Positions 34,604-45,991 are shown, counted from the stretch's first letter. The stretch is DNA of 64,000 nucleotides from Ensifer sesbaniae (GCF_013283665.1 NZ_JABEKU010000003.1:6029-70028), one strand, 5' to 3'. Notes: generated from the sequence alone by a model not told the origin. Translations and numbers: made by a program.

Positions 34604-35785
34604 CTACTGCAACAGCTCCAGCCCCACCGCCGTCGCCTCGCCGCCACCGATGCAGAGAGAGGCAATTCCGCGTTTGACGCCCTTGGCGCGCATGGCGTGA
34701 AGCAGCGTCACGATGATGCGGGCGCCGGACGCGCCGATCGGATGGCCGAGTGCGCAGGCGCCGCCGTTGATGTTGACGATCTCGTCTGAGAGCCCGAGAT
34801 CACGGATCGCCGCCATCGCCACCACGGCGAAGGCCTCGTTGATTTCGTAGAGGCCGACGCTGCCCTTTTCCCAGGCGAGCTTGGCCATCAGCTTGTCGAT
34901 CGCGCCGATCGGCGCGGTCGTGAACCAGGCCGGTTCCTGTGCGTGGCCGGCGTGGCCTGCGACGATCGCAAGCGGCGTCAGCCCCCGCTTTTCTGCCTCG
35001 CTTGCACGCATCAAAATCAGCGCCGCTGCACCGTCGGAGATCGACGACGAATTGGCCGCGGTCACGCTGCCGCCGTCGCGGAAGGCGGGTTTGAGCTTCG
35101 GGATCTTTGCCGGATCCGATTTGGTCGGCTGCTCGTCGCGATCGAGGTTGGCGGTCTGCCGCTTTCCAGCGCCGCTGACCACTACCGTTTCCTCGGCAAA
35201 GGAACCATCTTCAGCCGCCCGGTTGGCACGTTCCAGCGAGCGAAGCGCGAAGGCGTCCTGATCGGTGCGCGAGAACTGGTAGTACTCGGCCGTGTCCTCG
35301 GCATAGGTGCCCATCAGCCGGCCAGAGTAGGCGTCTTCGAGGCCGTCGAGGAACATGTGGTCCTTGACCTCGCCATGACCAAGGCGGAAGCCGCCGCGCG
35401 CCTTCGGCAGCAAATAGGGGGCGTTGGTCATCGATTCCATGCCGCCCACGGCCAGCACGGTGGCGCTGCCGGACAGCAACGCATCGTGGCCAAGCATCAG
35501 CGCCTTCATGCCGGAGCCGCAGACCTTGGAGACGGTCGTCGACGGCGTTTCCTTGCCGAGGCCGGCGCCAAGGACTGCCTGGCGTGCCGGGTTCTGGCCG
35601 ATGCCGGCCGGCAGCACATTACCCATCAGCACCTCGTCGACAGCGTCTAGGCCGGCGCGATCGAGCGCTGCCTTCAGCGCGATGGCGCCGATTTCCGGCG
35701 CGGTCAGATCCTTGAGGCTACCCTGAAAGGCGCCCATCGGAGTGCGTGCCGCCGAAACGATGACGATCGGATCAATTCTGCTCAT
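34604..35785 (-). CDS. acetyl-CoA C-acetyltransferase (thiolase)
   Basis: A 393-residue thiolase from [18 protein letters not shown]. It has the nucleophilic Cys in [13 protein letters not shown] (near 88), [19 protein letters not shown] with the catalytic His, and the second Cys in SLCIGGGEA (near 379). The first 36 codons of the longer open frame are rejected on family length. It lies 123 bp downstream of lpdA on the same strand, separated by a repeat, and may take part in the same branched-chain degradation or in acetoacetate use from tyrosine, since the tyrosine genes are nearby. The substrate range cannot be told from sequence. Confidence 0.9.
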   Translation of the reverse strand: MSRIDPIVIVSAARTPMGAFQGSLKDLTAPEIGAIALKAALDRAGLDAVDEVLMGNVLPAGIGQNPARQAVLGAGLGKETPSTTVSKVCGSGMKALMLGHDALLSGSATVLAVGGMESMTNAPYLLPKARGGFRLGHGEVKDHMFLDGLEDAYSGRLMGTYAEDTAEYYQFSRTDQDAFALRSLERANRAAEDGSFAEETVVVSGAGKRQTANLDRDEQPTKSDPAKIPKLKPAFRDGGSVTAANSSSISDGAAALILMRASEAEKRGLTPLAIVAGHAGHAQEPAWFTTAPIGAIDKLMAKLAWEKGSVGLYEINEAFAVVAMAAIRDLGLSDEIVNINGGACALGHPIGASGARIIVTLLHAMRAKGVKRGIASLCIGGGEATAVGLELLQ

Positions 35786-35853
35786 GTCTTTCTCCCGTGC
35801 GACAATAGGCACAATGGTTGGAGCGGGCGCCGCGTGTGTCCTTCTGCCCGCGT

Positions 35854-35890
35854 GGCGGGGAGAAGGTGGCCGGCAGGCCGGATGAGGGGC
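35854..35890. repeat. rhizobial repeat module between lpdA and thiolase genes
   Basis: The stretch begins GCGGGGAGAAGG and ends GCCGGATGAGGGGC. Its wording is that of a short GC-rich repeat dispersed between genes in Rhizobium and Sinorhizobium genomes. It contains the small palindrome GGCCGGCAGGCCGG. It separates the lpdA stop from the thiolase start and may affect transcript processing. Confidence 0.6.
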
Positions 35891-35908
35891 CATTTTACAA
35901 CGCGTCGA

Positions 35909-37303
35909 TCAGATATGCAGCGCGTGTCCCAGCGCCTTCAGTGCGGATTCCTGGAAGGCTTCCGATTGCGTTGGGTGGGCATGGATCGTCCCGGCGATGT
36001 CTTCGAGACGTGCACCCATTTCGATCGCAAGGCTGAAGCTTGCCGAGAGTTCCGAGACCCCGTGACCGACCGCCTGGATGCCGAGCACCAGGTGGTTGTC
36101 GGCGCGGGCGACGACGCGGATGAAGCCGTCTTCCGACAGCGTCGTCATGGCGCGGCCATTCGCCTGGAAGGGGAACTGGCCGATCTTGATCTCGATGCCG
36201 CTGGCGCGGGCCTCGTCGGGCGAGAGCCCGGCGGTGACGATTTCGGGGTCCGTGAAGCAGACGGCCGGGATGCAGCGCTTGTCCCAGCTTCGCTTATGGC
36301 CGGCGACGATCTCCGCCACCATTTCCCCTTGCGCCATGGCGCGGTGTGCCAGCATCGGCTCGCCGGTGACGTCGCCGATGGCGTAGATGCCGCGCATCGA
36401 GGTGCGGCACTGGTCGTCGATACGGATGAAGCGGCCGGTGCGGTCGAGGTCGATCTCCTCCAGGCCGAAGCCTTCGGTCACCGGTCGGCGGCCGACGGTG
36501 ACCAGCACTTTTTCGGCGGCGACCTCGACGGCGCGGCCGTTGTGCTCGGCATGCAGGCTATTGGTCTCAGTGGAGTAGCTCTTGGCGACCGTCTGGGTGA
36601 AGACCTCGATGCCGAGTTCTCCGAGGCGCTTGCCGATCGGCTTCGTCAGGTCGGCATCATATTGCGGCAGGATGCGCGTCAGTGCCTCGACGACGGTGAC
36701 ATGGCTGCCGAGCTTGGCGAAGGCCGTGCCGAGTTCGAGGCCGATATAGCCGCCGCCGATGACGGCGAGGCTCTTCGGCACGCTCTTCAGTGACAGGGCT
36801 TCGGTCGATGAAATGATCGGCCCGCCGAAGGGCAGGTCCGGAAGCTCGACCGGTGCCGAGCCGGTGGCGATCACGACCGCCTCGGCGCGGATGCGCTGCA
36901 GCCCGGTTTCGGTTTCGACGTCGACGGTCTTGCCATCGACGAAGCGAGCCGACCCGATCACCGCCTTGACGCCGGCCTTCTTCAAGAGCCCGATCACCCC
37001 GCCGTTCAGCCGGCCGACGATGCCGTCCTTCCAGGCGACGGTGTGGGCAAGATCGATTGAGGGGTTGGCAAGTGAAAGGCCGAGCGGGCTGCGGCCGGAC
37101 GCCGCCGCGCGCAGCTTGTGGAACTCTTCGGCCGCATGGATTAAAGCCTTGGAGGGAATGCAGCCGACATTGAGACAGGTGCCGCCGGCCTTGGCCTTTT
37201 CGACGATCACGGTGTCGATGCCCAGTTGACCAGCGCGGATGGCTGCGATGTAGCCGCCGGGGCCGGCGCCGATGACGAGCAGCTTGCAGGAAATTTCCTT
37301 CAT
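35909..37303 (-). CDS. lpdA: dihydrolipoyl dehydrogenase (E3 of branched-chain complex)
   Basis: A 464-residue flavoprotein disulfide reductase with the FAD motif VIGAGPGGYIAAIRAGQLG (9-27), redox pair GGTCLNVGCIPSKAL (Cys near 43 and 48), NAD motif VIGGGYIGLELGTAF and the C-terminal HAHPTQSEAFQE with the His-Glu dyad. It reoxidises the lipoyl group of the E2 encoded just upstream (7-bp gap). As the fourth gene after E1alpha, E1beta and E2, it is the dedicated E3 of the branched-chain 2-oxo acid dehydrogenase. Confidence 0.93.
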   Translation of the reverse strand: MKEISCKLLVIGAGPGGYIAAIRAGQLGIDTVIVEKAKAGGTCLNVGCIPSKALIHAAEEFHKLRAAASGRSPLGLSLANPSIDLAHTVAWKDGIVGRLNGGVIGLLKKAGVKAVIGSARFVDGKTVDVETETGLQRIRAEAVVIATGSAPVELPDLPFGGPIISSTEALSLKSVPKSLAVIGGGYIGLELGTAFAKLGSHVTVVEALTRILPQYDADLTKPIGKRLGELGIEVFTQTVAKSYSTETNSLHAEHNGRAVEVAAEKVLVTVGRRPVTEGFGLEEIDLDRTGRFIRIDDQCRTSMRGIYAIGDVTGEPMLAHRAMAQGEMVAEIVAGHKRSWDKRCIPAVCFTDPEIVTAGLSPDEARASGIEIKIGQFPFQANGRAMTTLSEDGFIRVVARADNHLVLGIQAVGHGVSELSASFSLAIEMGARLEDIAGTIHAHPTQSEAFQESALKALGHALHI

Positions 37304-37310
37304 AATCGCC

Positions 37311-38594
37311 TCAGGCCTCCACGAAAATAAGCGCCGGCGTTTCGAGCAGGGTCTTCAGCCGCTGCACGAAGACGGCCGCATCCCAGCCGTCGATGACGCG
37401 GTGATCGAAGCTCGAGGACAGGTTCATGATCTTGCGCGGCACGAACTGCGTGCCGTCCCAGACGGGGCGGATCGCCAGCTTGTTGACGCCGACGATCGCC
37501 ACTTCCGGGTGGTTGATGACCGGGGTGGAGACGATGCCGCCGAGCGCGCCGAGGGACGAGATGGTGATCGTCGATCCCGTGAGCTCGTCACGGGTGGCGG
37601 TGCCGGTGCGGGCTGCCTCGGCAAGACGGTTGAGCTCGTTGGCGCAATCCCAGATGCCACGCGCTTCGGCGTGGCGCACCACCGGAACGGTGAGGCCCGC
37701 CGGCGTCTGGGTGGCGATGCCGATATGCACGGCATGATGGCGATGGATGATGCCGGGGCCGTCGTCGAAGATCGCGTTGACGGCGGGCTGCTCGGCAACG
37801 GTGCGAACGAGCGCCCGCATCAGATAGGGCAGGATCGTCAGCTTCGGCTGGTCCGCCTTGCGGTCGCGGTTCATCGTGGCGCGCAGGTCCTCGAGCGCCG
37901 TCATGTCGACCTCCTCCACATAGGTGATGTGGGGAATGCGCGAGGTCGAAAGCGACATCTTCTCGGCGATGCGGCGGCGCAGCCCCGTCACCTTGATTTC
38001 GTCGACGGCGGTCTTGCGCTGGAGGCCGGCGGGCGCCAGCGCCGGCTGGGCGCCGCGGGCAATGAATTGGTCGAGGTCGTCATGGGTGATCCGGCCGGCT
38101 GGACCGGTGCCGGTCACCTGACGGAGATCGACGCCGCTTTCCTTGGCACGCAGCCGCACGGCCGGCGAGGCAAGCGCCTTTTCCTGCCGTTCGGCCGCCG
38201 GCGGGATGCCGTTGGCCGCCGGTGCCTTCGCCTCGACTTTTGCCGGTTGAGTGGTTTTCGCTACCGGCGCGGGTGCCTCGACTTTCACTTCGGGCTTTTC
38301 TTCAGCCTTGGCGACCGGCTTTTCGTCGAGAGGTGCGGCCGGCGCACCTTCGCCGGCGATTTCGATGCGCACCAGCGGCGACTTCACCGCGACCGTGTCG
38401 CCCACTTCGGCGCCGAGCCAGAGCACGGTGCCGGTCACGGGCGATGGGATTTCGACGGTCGCCTTGTCGGTCATGACGGCGGCGAGCACCATGTCCTCGC
38501 GCACGGGATCGCCGGGCTTCACATGCCATTCGACGAGTTCCGCCTCGGCCACGCCTTCGCCGACATCGGGCATCTTGATTACAAATTCGCCCAT
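37311..38594 (-). CDS. bkdB: branched-chain 2-oxo acid dehydrogenase E2 (acyltransferase)
   Basis: A 427-residue dihydrolipoamide acyltransferase. The N-terminal lipoyl domain (about 1-78) has the lipoyl-lysine motif VMTDKATVEIPS (Lys near 44). An Ala/Pro/Lys linker follows, then the E1/E3-binding domain (about 140-178, SPAVRLRAKESGVDL), another linker and the catalytic domain ending with SFDHRVIDGWDAA (His/Asp near 398-402). There is one lipoyl domain. Its place between E1beta and lpdA assigns it to Bkd rather than pyruvate dehydrogenase. Confidence 0.92.
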   Translation of the reverse strand: MGEFVIKMPDVGEGVAEAELVEWHVKPGDPVREDMVLAAVMTDKATVEIPSPVTGTVLWLGAEVGDTVAVKSPLVRIEIAGEGAPAAPLDEKPVAKAEEKPEVKVEAPAPVAKTTQPAKVEAKAPAANGIPPAAERQEKALASPAVRLRAKESGVDLRQVTGTGPAGRITHDDLDQFIARGAQPALAPAGLQRKTAVDEIKVTGLRRRIAEKMSLSTSRIPHITYVEEVDMTALEDLRATMNRDRKADQPKLTILPYLMRALVRTVAEQPAVNAIFDDGPGIIHRHHAVHIGIATQTPAGLTVPVVRHAEARGIWDCANELNRLAEAARTGTATRDELTGSTITISSLGALGGIVSTPVINHPEVAIVGVNKLAIRPVWDGTQFVPRKIMNLSSSFDHRVIDGWDAAVFVQRLKTLLETPALIFVEA

Positions 38595-38595
38595 G

Positions 38596-39609
38596 TCAGG
38601 CCTCCATCACTTCGACGAGCGCGCGTCCGACGCGCGCGGGGCCGGGGAAATAGTCCCATTCCTGGGCGTGCGGGTAGGGCGTGTCCCAGCCGGCAACGCG
38701 CACGACGGGCGCTTCGAGATGGTAGAAGCAATGCTCCTGCACGAGGGCGGCGACTTCGCCGCCGAAGCCCGATGTGAGTGTTGCCTCGTGCACGACGACA
38801 CAGCGGCCGGTCTTCTCGACGGATTTCACGATCGTGTCGAGATCGAGCGGCAGGAGGCTGCGCAGGTCGATCACCTCGGCGTCGATGCCGGTTTCTTCGG
38901 CCGCAGCGAGCGCCACATGTACCATGGTGCCATAGGCGACGACGGTGACGGCGGAACCCCGGCGGCGGACTTCGGCCTTGCCGATCGGGATCGTGTAATG
39001 GCCTTCCGGCACCTCGCCGAGATCGTGCTTCGACCAGGGGATGACCGGTCGGTCGTGATGGCCGTCGAAGGGGCCGTTATAGAGCCGCTTCGGCTCCAGG
39101 AACATCACCGGATCGGGATCTTCGATCGAGGCGATCAGCAAGCCCTTGGCGTCATAGGGGTTGGAGGGTACCACGACCTTGAGGCCGCAGACATGGGTGA
39201 AAAGCGCTTCGGGGCTCTGGCTGTGCGTCTGGCCGCCGAAGATGCCGCCGCCGGTCGGCATGCGCAGCACGATCGGGCAGGTGAAATCGCCGTTGGAGCG
39301 GTAGCGGATGCGGGCCGCCTCCTGGGTGATCTGGTCGTAGGCGGGATACATGTAGTCGGCGAACTGGATTTCGACGCAGGGCTTCAATCCGTAGGCCGCC
39401 ATGCCGATTGCGGTGCCGACGATGCCGCTTTCGCTGATCGGCGTGTCGAAACAGCGGGTCTTGCCGTATTTCGCCTGAAGCCCCTGCGTGCAGCGGAAGA
39501 CGCCGCCGAAATAGCCGACGTCCTCACCGAAGACGACCACATTGTCGTCGCGCTCCATGGAGACGTCCATGGCGCTGCGCACGGCTTCGATCATTGTCAT
39601 TCTGGCCAT
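38596..39609 (-). CDS. bkdA2: branched-chain 2-oxo acid dehydrogenase E1 beta subunit
   Basis: A 337-residue transketolase-like subunit from MARMTMIEAVRSAMD (39609), the usual length; the open frame upstream overlaps bkdA1 and is not used. Motifs include VVFGEDVGYFGGVFRCTQGLQ, the thiamine-diphosphate-activating region with TPISESGIVGTAIGMAAYGLKP, and the C-terminal LRSLLPLDLDTI. It works with the alpha subunit to decarboxylate the 2-oxo acids of Val, Leu and Ile. It starts 1 bp after the bkdA1 stop. Confidence 0.92.
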   Translation of the reverse strand: MARMTMIEAVRSAMDVSMERDDNVVVFGEDVGYFGGVFRCTQGLQAKYGKTRCFDTPISESGIVGTAIGMAAYGLKPCVEIQFADYMYPAYDQITQEAARIRYRSNGDFTCPIVLRMPTGGGIFGGQTHSQSPEALFTHVCGLKVVVPSNPYDAKGLLIASIEDPDPVMFLEPKRLYNGPFDGHHDRPVIPWSKHDLGEVPEGHYTIPIGKAEVRRRGSAVTVVAYGTMVHVALAAAEETGIDAEVIDLRSLLPLDLDTIVKSVEKTGRCVVVHEATLTSGFGGEVAALVQEHCFYHLEAPVVRVAGWDTPYPHAQEWDYFPGPARVGRALVEVMEA

Positions 39610-39610
39610 A

Positions 39611-41264
<1,654 letters not shown>

Positions 41265-42596
41265 TCAAACCGGAGGAGCAAGCGTGATCGGCGTTCCATC
41301 GAAGAAGCGCGAGAGCCGGAATGGCGTCGGATCGACGATCGGTGTCTTGCCGGTGACGAGATCGGCGACGAGATGGCCGGCACCGGGGCCGATGCCGAAA
41401 CCGTGACCCGAAAATCCCGTCGCGATGATGAGGCCCGGAACGGCGTCGGCGGGCGAGATGACGGGCACGGCGTCGGGCGTCACGTCGATCAGGCCCGCCC
41501 AGATCTGCTGCACCTTGGTTTCGCGCAGGAACGGGAAGGCTTTGCCGGCGGCCTCCAGTGCCTTCAGCGCCCGGCGCGAATCCGGGTTGGGATCGAGCAC
41601 GCGGTGCCGCTCGAACGCGCCGGGCCGGTCGAGCGGCACGGAACCGATCTCGAACAGTTCGTTCCAGCTCTGGGCGCTGATCCCCACCTGGACAGCCTCG
41701 CCCTCGGCCTTTCGCGCCGGCTGGAAATCGCGGAAGAAGGCGAAGCTGTCGGGCACGATCGCATGCAGGTTGGCGGCACCGTCGGCAATCGTGTAGCCGC
41801 CGTCGAGCCGCTTGCGATAGGCATAGGTCGCCGTTGCGCCGGCCCCCTCGGGGCCACCGGACACGGCCCCGGTTCTCAGCACCGTATTGCGAACTTTCAG
41901 TTGCGGCAGGCGGATGCCAAGGCCTTTGAGAAACAGCCGAGACCAGGCGCCGCCGGCGACGACCACCGTCGACGTTTCGATGCGACCCTTCTCGGTCACA
42001 ACCGCGGAGATCCGCCCGGCGGCCTTCTCGACGCCGCGTACGGCGCAGCCGGTCAAGATGCGGGCACCGGCGCGGCGGGCGCCGGCAACCAGCGCCGGCA
42101 CTGCCTTCTGCGGTTCGGCCCGACCATCGCTCGGCGTGAAGAGCGCGCCTTCATAACGGATTGCGGTACCAGGCATCGCGACCCCGGTGGCGTCGGGGCC
42201 GAGTTGTTCACTATCGACGCCATAGGGTCTGGCCATGGCGAGCCAGGCCTCGCGGTTGGCGACGTCGCGCTCGTTCTCGGAAATGTAGAGAATGCCGCTG
42301 CGGCGAAAGCCGGTCTCGCCGCCAATGCGGGCGTCGAGCGTATCCCAGATCTTCAGCGCCTCGATCGCCAGCGGGATCTCGCGCTCGTCGCGACCCATGA
42401 CCCTTACCCAACCCCAGTTGCGGCTCGACTGCTCCGCTCCGGGCGTGCCCTTCTCGCAGAGAACGACGTCAACGCCGCGTTCGGCGAGGAACAGAGCGGT
42501 GCTGACGCCAATAATGCCGCCGCCGACGATGACGACGTCGGTCTTGGCGGGCAAGGTGGTATCGGTTGCGATGGGATCGAGCGTCGGACCGGGCAT
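41265..42596 (-). CDS. FAD-dependent oxidoreductase (DAO family, glycine/D-amino-acid oxidase-like)
   Basis: A 443-residue flavoprotein with the N-terminal dinucleotide-binding motif DVVIVGGGIIGVSTALFLAERG (about 20-41), a central substrate domain and the C-terminal ATGFSGHGFGIGPGAGHLVADLV segment that closes the FAD site. The SSRNWGWVR phrase is typical of a rhizobial branch of D-amino-acid-dehydrogenase-like oxidases. The substrate, an amine or amino acid, is unknown. The start is uncertain: ATG 42596 (MPGPTLD) is used, while ATG 42641 is possible. Neither has a convincing Shine-Dalgarno sequence. It is divergent from the ModE-like gene. Confidence 0.8.
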   Translation of the reverse strand: MPGPTLDPIATDTTLPAKTDVVIVGGGIIGVSTALFLAERGVDVVLCEKGTPGAEQSSRNWGWVRVMGRDEREIPLAIEALKIWDTLDARIGGETGFRRSGILYISENERDVANREAWLAMARPYGVDSEQLGPDATGVAMPGTAIRYEGALFTPSDGRAEPQKAVPALVAGARRAGARILTGCAVRGVEKAAGRISAVVTEKGRIETSTVVVAGGAWSRLFLKGLGIRLPQLKVRNTVLRTGAVSGGPEGAGATATYAYRKRLDGGYTIADGAANLHAIVPDSFAFFRDFQPARKAEGEAVQVGISAQSWNELFEIGSVPLDRPGAFERHRVLDPNPDSRRALKALEAAGKAFPFLRETKVQQIWAGLIDVTPDAVPVISPADAVPGLIIATGFSGHGFGIGPGAGHLVADLVTGKTPIVDPTPFRLSRFFDGTPITLAPPV

Positions 42597-42783
42597 GGAG
42601 AAGGTACTTTCGGGCAGGACTTGTCGGTAGCATCGGTGCATGTCGAAGGCGCGAGATCAAGACCCGCTATTTGGCCATTGCTCGAAAGCTTGGGTTTGCC
42701 GGCTCACTTTGCTTGGGAAACCCGGTCCGCCTCGTCACCGGGCGGACTTCCGGTTTGTTCGGCGAGCTTCTATGCTCGCCCGC

Positions 42784-43176
42784 ATGAGTGACAAACGCCC
42801 CGATCTTCGCACCGTCCTGCGCATCGATTTTCCGCCCGCCGATCGGCTCGGTCGCGGCAAGATCATGCTGCTCGAACTGATCCGCGAGACCGGTTCCATC
42901 TCCGCTGCCGGGCGGGCGATGGACATGTCCTATCGCCGCGCCTGGCTGCTGGTGGATGCCTTGAACCGGATGTTCGGCGAGCCATCGGTCGATACGCAGC
43001 GCGGTGGCAAGCAGGGCGGCGGAGCACTGGTGACGCCGTTCGGCGAAGAGCTGATCCGACGCTACCGGCAGATGGAGGAAAGGGCGCAAGCCGCGATTGC
43101 CGAGGATCTCGCCTGGCTCGAGTCCGTCCGCCGCAGCGATGGATCGTCCGATACTGCCGACGCTGTTTCCAAGTAG
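42784..43176 (+). CDS. ModE-like N-terminal-domain (LysR-type HTH) regulator
   Basis: A 130-residue protein consisting only of a ModE-type winged helix. IMLLELIRETGSISAAGRAMDMSYRRAWLLVDALNRMF is the helix-turn-helix region (about 27-65), followed by a Gly-rich wing (RGGKQGGGALVTPFGEELI). The C-terminal molybdate-binding Mop/TOBE domains of E. coli ModE are absent. It ends 3 bp before the convergent modC stop. Being next to modABC, it is a candidate molybdate-responsive regulator, though without an obvious molybdate sensor. MSDKRPD (42784) is chosen over a longer, poorly coding extension; MLAR (42772) is possible. Confidence 0.78.
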   Translation: MSDKRPDLRTVLRIDFPPADRLGRGKIMLLELIRETGSISAAGRAMDMSYRRAWLLVDALNRMFGEPSVDTQRGGKQGGGALVTPFGEELIRRYRQMEERAQAAIAEDLAWLESVRRSDGSSDTADAVSK

Positions 43177-43178
43177 GC

Positions 43179-44249
43179 CTAGTGATCAATCGCCACGGAC
43201 TTGATGATGGCGTAGACCGTCTTGCCAGGAACGAGCCGCAGTGCGTCGCGTGAAAAGCGGGTAATGCGGGCGGCAACCGTCGCATCGCCGCAATTCACCC
43301 TGACATCGATGCTGCCGTCTTCCTCGGTCGCGATCGCAAGGATTCGCCCTTCGAGCACGTTCAGCGCACTGATCTCCACCGGTCTTGATGTCGCCAGCAT
43401 GACGTCGCGCGCGGCAATGTGCAGGCGAAGCCTGCTGCCGGCTGTGGCACTGACGCCCGCAATGCGCAGCCGTTCCCGCCCGACCCGGACGGTCGTCAAC
43501 TCGTTGGACGGGTCGGTTCCCTCTACCTCGCCCTCCAGCAGCACGCCGGCTTCGCGCCGGCCGGTGGCGAGCGTGGCGGCAGGGGCGCTCAACACCTCAG
43601 CGGCCGCGCCCGATGCCGTGACCCGACCATTTTCGAGCACCACGACGCGCCGCGCCAGCCGGGCGACTTCGCTGACGGAGTGGCTCACATAGACGATCGG
43701 AATGCCGGCATCGTCACGCAGCCGTTCGAGATAGGGCAGGATCTCCGCCTTGCGTGCCTCGTCGAGGGCGGCAAGCGGTTCGTCCATCAGCAGCAGGCGC
43801 GGTGCCGCCAGCAGGGCGCGACCGATCGCGACGCGCTGCCGTTCACCGCCGGACAGGGCTGACGGGTTGCGATCGAGCAGGTGGCCAATGCCGAGCATGT
43901 CGACGATACGTGTGAAATCGCTGCCGACACTCTTGCCGGCGAACCAGCGGCCATAGGCAAGGTTGTGGCCTACGCTGAGATGCGGAAAGAGCCGCGCCTC
44001 CTGGAAGACGTAGCCGAAGCGGCGGCGATGCACCGGGGTAAAGATCCGGCGCTCGCTGTCGGCGATGACATCGCCGTCGAGCACGACGCGGCCGCTTTGC
44101 GGCTTCAGCAGCCCGGCGATGATGTTGATGAGCGAGGTCTTGCCGGAGCCGGAACGGCCGAACAGTGCGGTCACACCGCCGTCGGACGTAAAGGCGGCAT
44201 CGAGCGCGAAATTGCCGAGCTGGTGGCGGGCTTCGACGGTGAGGCTCAT
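43179..44249 (-). CDS. modC: molybdate ABC transporter ATP-binding protein
   Basis: A 356-residue ATPase. Walker [10 protein letters not shown] (about 31-39), Q-loop [14 protein letters not shown], signature [16 protein letters not shown], Walker [13 protein letters not shown] and the H-loop YVSHSVSEV are all present. The C-terminal TOBE/Mop domain (about 290-356) starts near [10 protein letters not shown] and probably binds molybdate. MSLTVEAR at 44249 overlaps the modB stop by 4 bp. It powers molybdate import for molybdenum-cofactor enzymes and nitrogenase-type needs. Confidence 0.93.
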   Translation of the reverse strand: MSLTVEARHQLGNFALDAAFTSDGGVTALFGRSGSGKTSLINIIAGLLKPQSGRVVLDGDVIADSERRIFTPVHRRRFGYVFQEARLFPHLSVGHNLAYGRWFAGKSVGSDFTRIVDMLGIGHLLDRNPSALSGGERQRVAIGRALLAAPRLLLMDEPLAALDEARKAEILPYLERLRDDAGIPIVYVSHSVSEVARLARRVVVLENGRVTASGAAAEVLSAPAATLATGRREAGVLLEGEVEGTDPSNELTTVRVGRERLRIAGVSATAGSRLRLHIAARDVMLATSRPVEISALNVLEGRILAIATEEDGSIDVRVNCGDATVAARITRFSRDALRLVPGKTVYAIIKSVAIDH

Positions 44250-44947
44250 GGGGCCGTCACCCGTCTGGCGGCGAGGGCCGCCAGCAGTTCCGAAAAGGTC
44301 AGGGCGGCCATGGAGATGATGATCGAAATGATCGTCAGCCGCATGGCGCCGGCATCGCCGCCCGGCACCTGGGTGAAGGTGTAGATCGCCGAGGATATGG
44401 TCTGCGTCTCGCCGGGAATATTGGAGACGAAGGTGATCGTCGCGCCGAATTCGCCCATTGCCTTGGCGAAGGCGATGATCATACCGGCGATGATGCCGGG
44501 GATGATCAGCGGCAGTGTAATCGTGACGAATACCCAGGGCGGGCTGGCGCCAAGCGTGGTCGCCGCGTCTTCCAGCTTGCGGTCGACCGCCTCGATCGAC
44601 AGGCGGATGCTGCGCACCATCAGCGGAAAGGCCATGACGGCGGAGGCGAGTGCCGCGCCCGTCCAACGGAAGGAAAAGACCAGGCCGAAATAGTCGGCGA
44701 AGAAGGCGCCGAGCGGTCCGCGGCGGCCGAAGAGCAAGAGAAGGAGGAAGCCGGTGACGACGGGCGGCAGGATCAGCGGCAGGTGAACGAGACCGTTCAG
44801 CAGCGTCTTGCCCCAGAAGCGGCCGCGGGCGAGCAGCATGGCGACAGCAAGCGCGAAGGGGAGACTACAAATCATTGCGACGGTTGCGACGCGCAGGCTC
44901 AGCATGATCGCCGTCCATTCCGCATCGCTCACTGCAAACCAGTCCAA
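44246..44947 (-). CDS. modB: molybdate ABC transporter permease
   Basis: A 233-residue inner-membrane protein with five hydrophobic helices and the EAA-loop motif [27 protein letters not shown] typical of ModB. The start is TTG 44947 with GGGGGAG upstream, since no in-frame ATG is near; family members begin MDW similarly. It is coupled to modC by a 4-bp overlap, and separated from modA by 167 bp that contain a strong hairpin. Confidence 0.9.
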   Translation of the reverse strand: MDWFAVSDAEWTAIMLSLRVATVAMICSLPFALAVAMLLARGRFWGKTLLNGLVHLPLILPPVVTGFLLLLLFGRRGPLGAFFADYFGLVFSFRWTGAALASAVMAFPLMVRSIRLSIEAVDRKLEDAATTLGASPPWVFVTITLPLIIPGIIAGMIIAFAKAMGEFGATITFVSNIPGETQTISSAIYTFTQVPGGDAGAMRLTIISIIISMAALTFSELLAALAARRVTAP

Positions 44948-45024
44948 TGGATGTCGCTCCCCCGATACGCGGCCGGTGGGACGTGGCTTCCGCCTGCGTC
45001 CGCCGTTGCCCCTGGCACATGATT

Positions 45025-45054
45025 GCGTCGCCCGCGTTTGGGCGCGGGCGACGC
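45025..45054 (-). promoter_or_regulatory. intercistronic hairpin between modA and modB
   Basis: GCGTCGCCCGCG (45025-45036) pairs perfectly over 12 bases with CGCGGGCGACGC (45043-45054) around a 6-nt loop. It is about 60 nt downstream of the modA stop in the direction of transcription and is not followed by a U-run. This is the pattern of a 3'-stabilising or partially terminating stem that gives more binding protein than permease. Confidence 0.7.
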
Positions 45055-45114
45055 GTGACGATAGATGCTTCGCCTGCCTCTGGACAGCCGAGATCCAACG
45101 TCGTTTCAGGCCGA

Positions 45115-45906
45115 TTACCTGAGAACCGTGAAGCCCTGCTTTTCGAAGAGGGCGGCTGCCTTGTCCGATTTGACGAAGTCGACATAGGCGGCGGCATCCG
45201 GGCTCTTGCTTTCGGCGGTGATCGCGATCGGATAGACGATCGGCGGATGGCTGCCTTCGGGGAAGGTACCGACGACCTTCACGCCTGGATCGGCCGCGGC
45301 GTCGGTCTGATAGACGATGCCGTAGGGCGCTTCGCCGCGGGAGACGAGGAGCAGGGCGGCGCGAACGCTTTCGGCGCCGGCGACCTTGGGTTCGACAGCC
45401 TTCCAGGCGTCGAGCTTTTCGAGCGCGGCCTTGCCGTATTTACCGGCAGGAACGGAATCGACAGCGCCCATGGCGAGGCGGCCGTCGCCGAGGATACCTG
45501 CGAGATCGAAGCCCTGCTTGATCTCGACCGGCGCCGCGTCCTGCTTGCCGGAGACGAGCACGATGCGGTTGCCGAGCAGGTTCGAGCGGGTATCATCCTT
45601 GATCAGCTTCTTGTCGGCGAGATAGTCCATCCAGGCAAGATCGGCAGAAATGAAGACATCGGCCGGGGCGCCCTGTTCCACCTGCTTGGCGAGCGCGGAG
45701 CTTGCAGCGTAGGAGACGGTCGTTTGCTTGCCGCTTTGCTTCTGCCACTCGGCATTGATCGCATCGAGCGCATTCTTCAGGCTCGCGGCGGCAAAGACCG
45801 TCACCTTCTCTTCAGCCTGCGCGGCTGCCGGCATCATGGTGCTGCCGGCCCAGGCGAGGCCGAGTGTCAGCACTAGGCTCCTCAGCCAGTCTCTTCTCTT
45901 GATCAT
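45115..45906 (-). CDS. modA: molybdate-binding periplasmic protein
   Basis: A 263-residue solute-binding protein. The signal peptide covers about residues 1-31 (AAAQAEE). Molybdate-site and family motifs include VTVFAAASLKNALDAI, a YAASSALAKQVEQGAPADVFISADLAWMDYL run (Ser and Ala near the oxyanion), and VPAGKYGKAALE. ATG 45906 has GGAGGG upstream; TTG 45909 also opens the frame. It is the first gene of modABC, downstream of a Mo-box-like element. Confidence 0.93.
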   Translation of the reverse strand: MIKRRDWLRSLVLTLGLAWAGSTMMPAAAQAEEKVTVFAAASLKNALDAINAEWQKQSGKQTTVSYAASSALAKQVEQGAPADVFISADLAWMDYLADKKLIKDDTRSNLLGNRIVLVSGKQDAAPVEIKQGFDLAGILGDGRLAMGAVDSVPAGKYGKAALEKLDAWKAVEPKVAGAESVRAALLLVSRGEAPYGIVYQTDAAADPGVKVVGTFPEGSHPPIVYPIAITAESKSPDAAAYVDFVKSDKAAALFEKQGFTVLR

Positions 45907-45967
45907 CAAATTCCCTCCAACGAAGCGTGATATCTTTCAGGATACAACGGTTTCGCCTTCTGATTAT

Positions 45968-45991
45968 CGTTGTATTCTTTGAAATACAATG
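45968..45991. promoter_or_regulatory. Mo-box-like ModE operator upstream of modA
   Basis: CGTTGTAT (45968-45975) and ATACAATG (45984-45991) are inverted around an 8-bp spacer. The classical ModE site has CGnTATAT-type arms with the same spacing, here with G for A in each arm. A further half-site, ATACAACG, lies at 45942-45949, inverted relative to the first. The element is 62 bp upstream of modA, so molybdate-dependent repression is likely. Confidence 0.68.
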
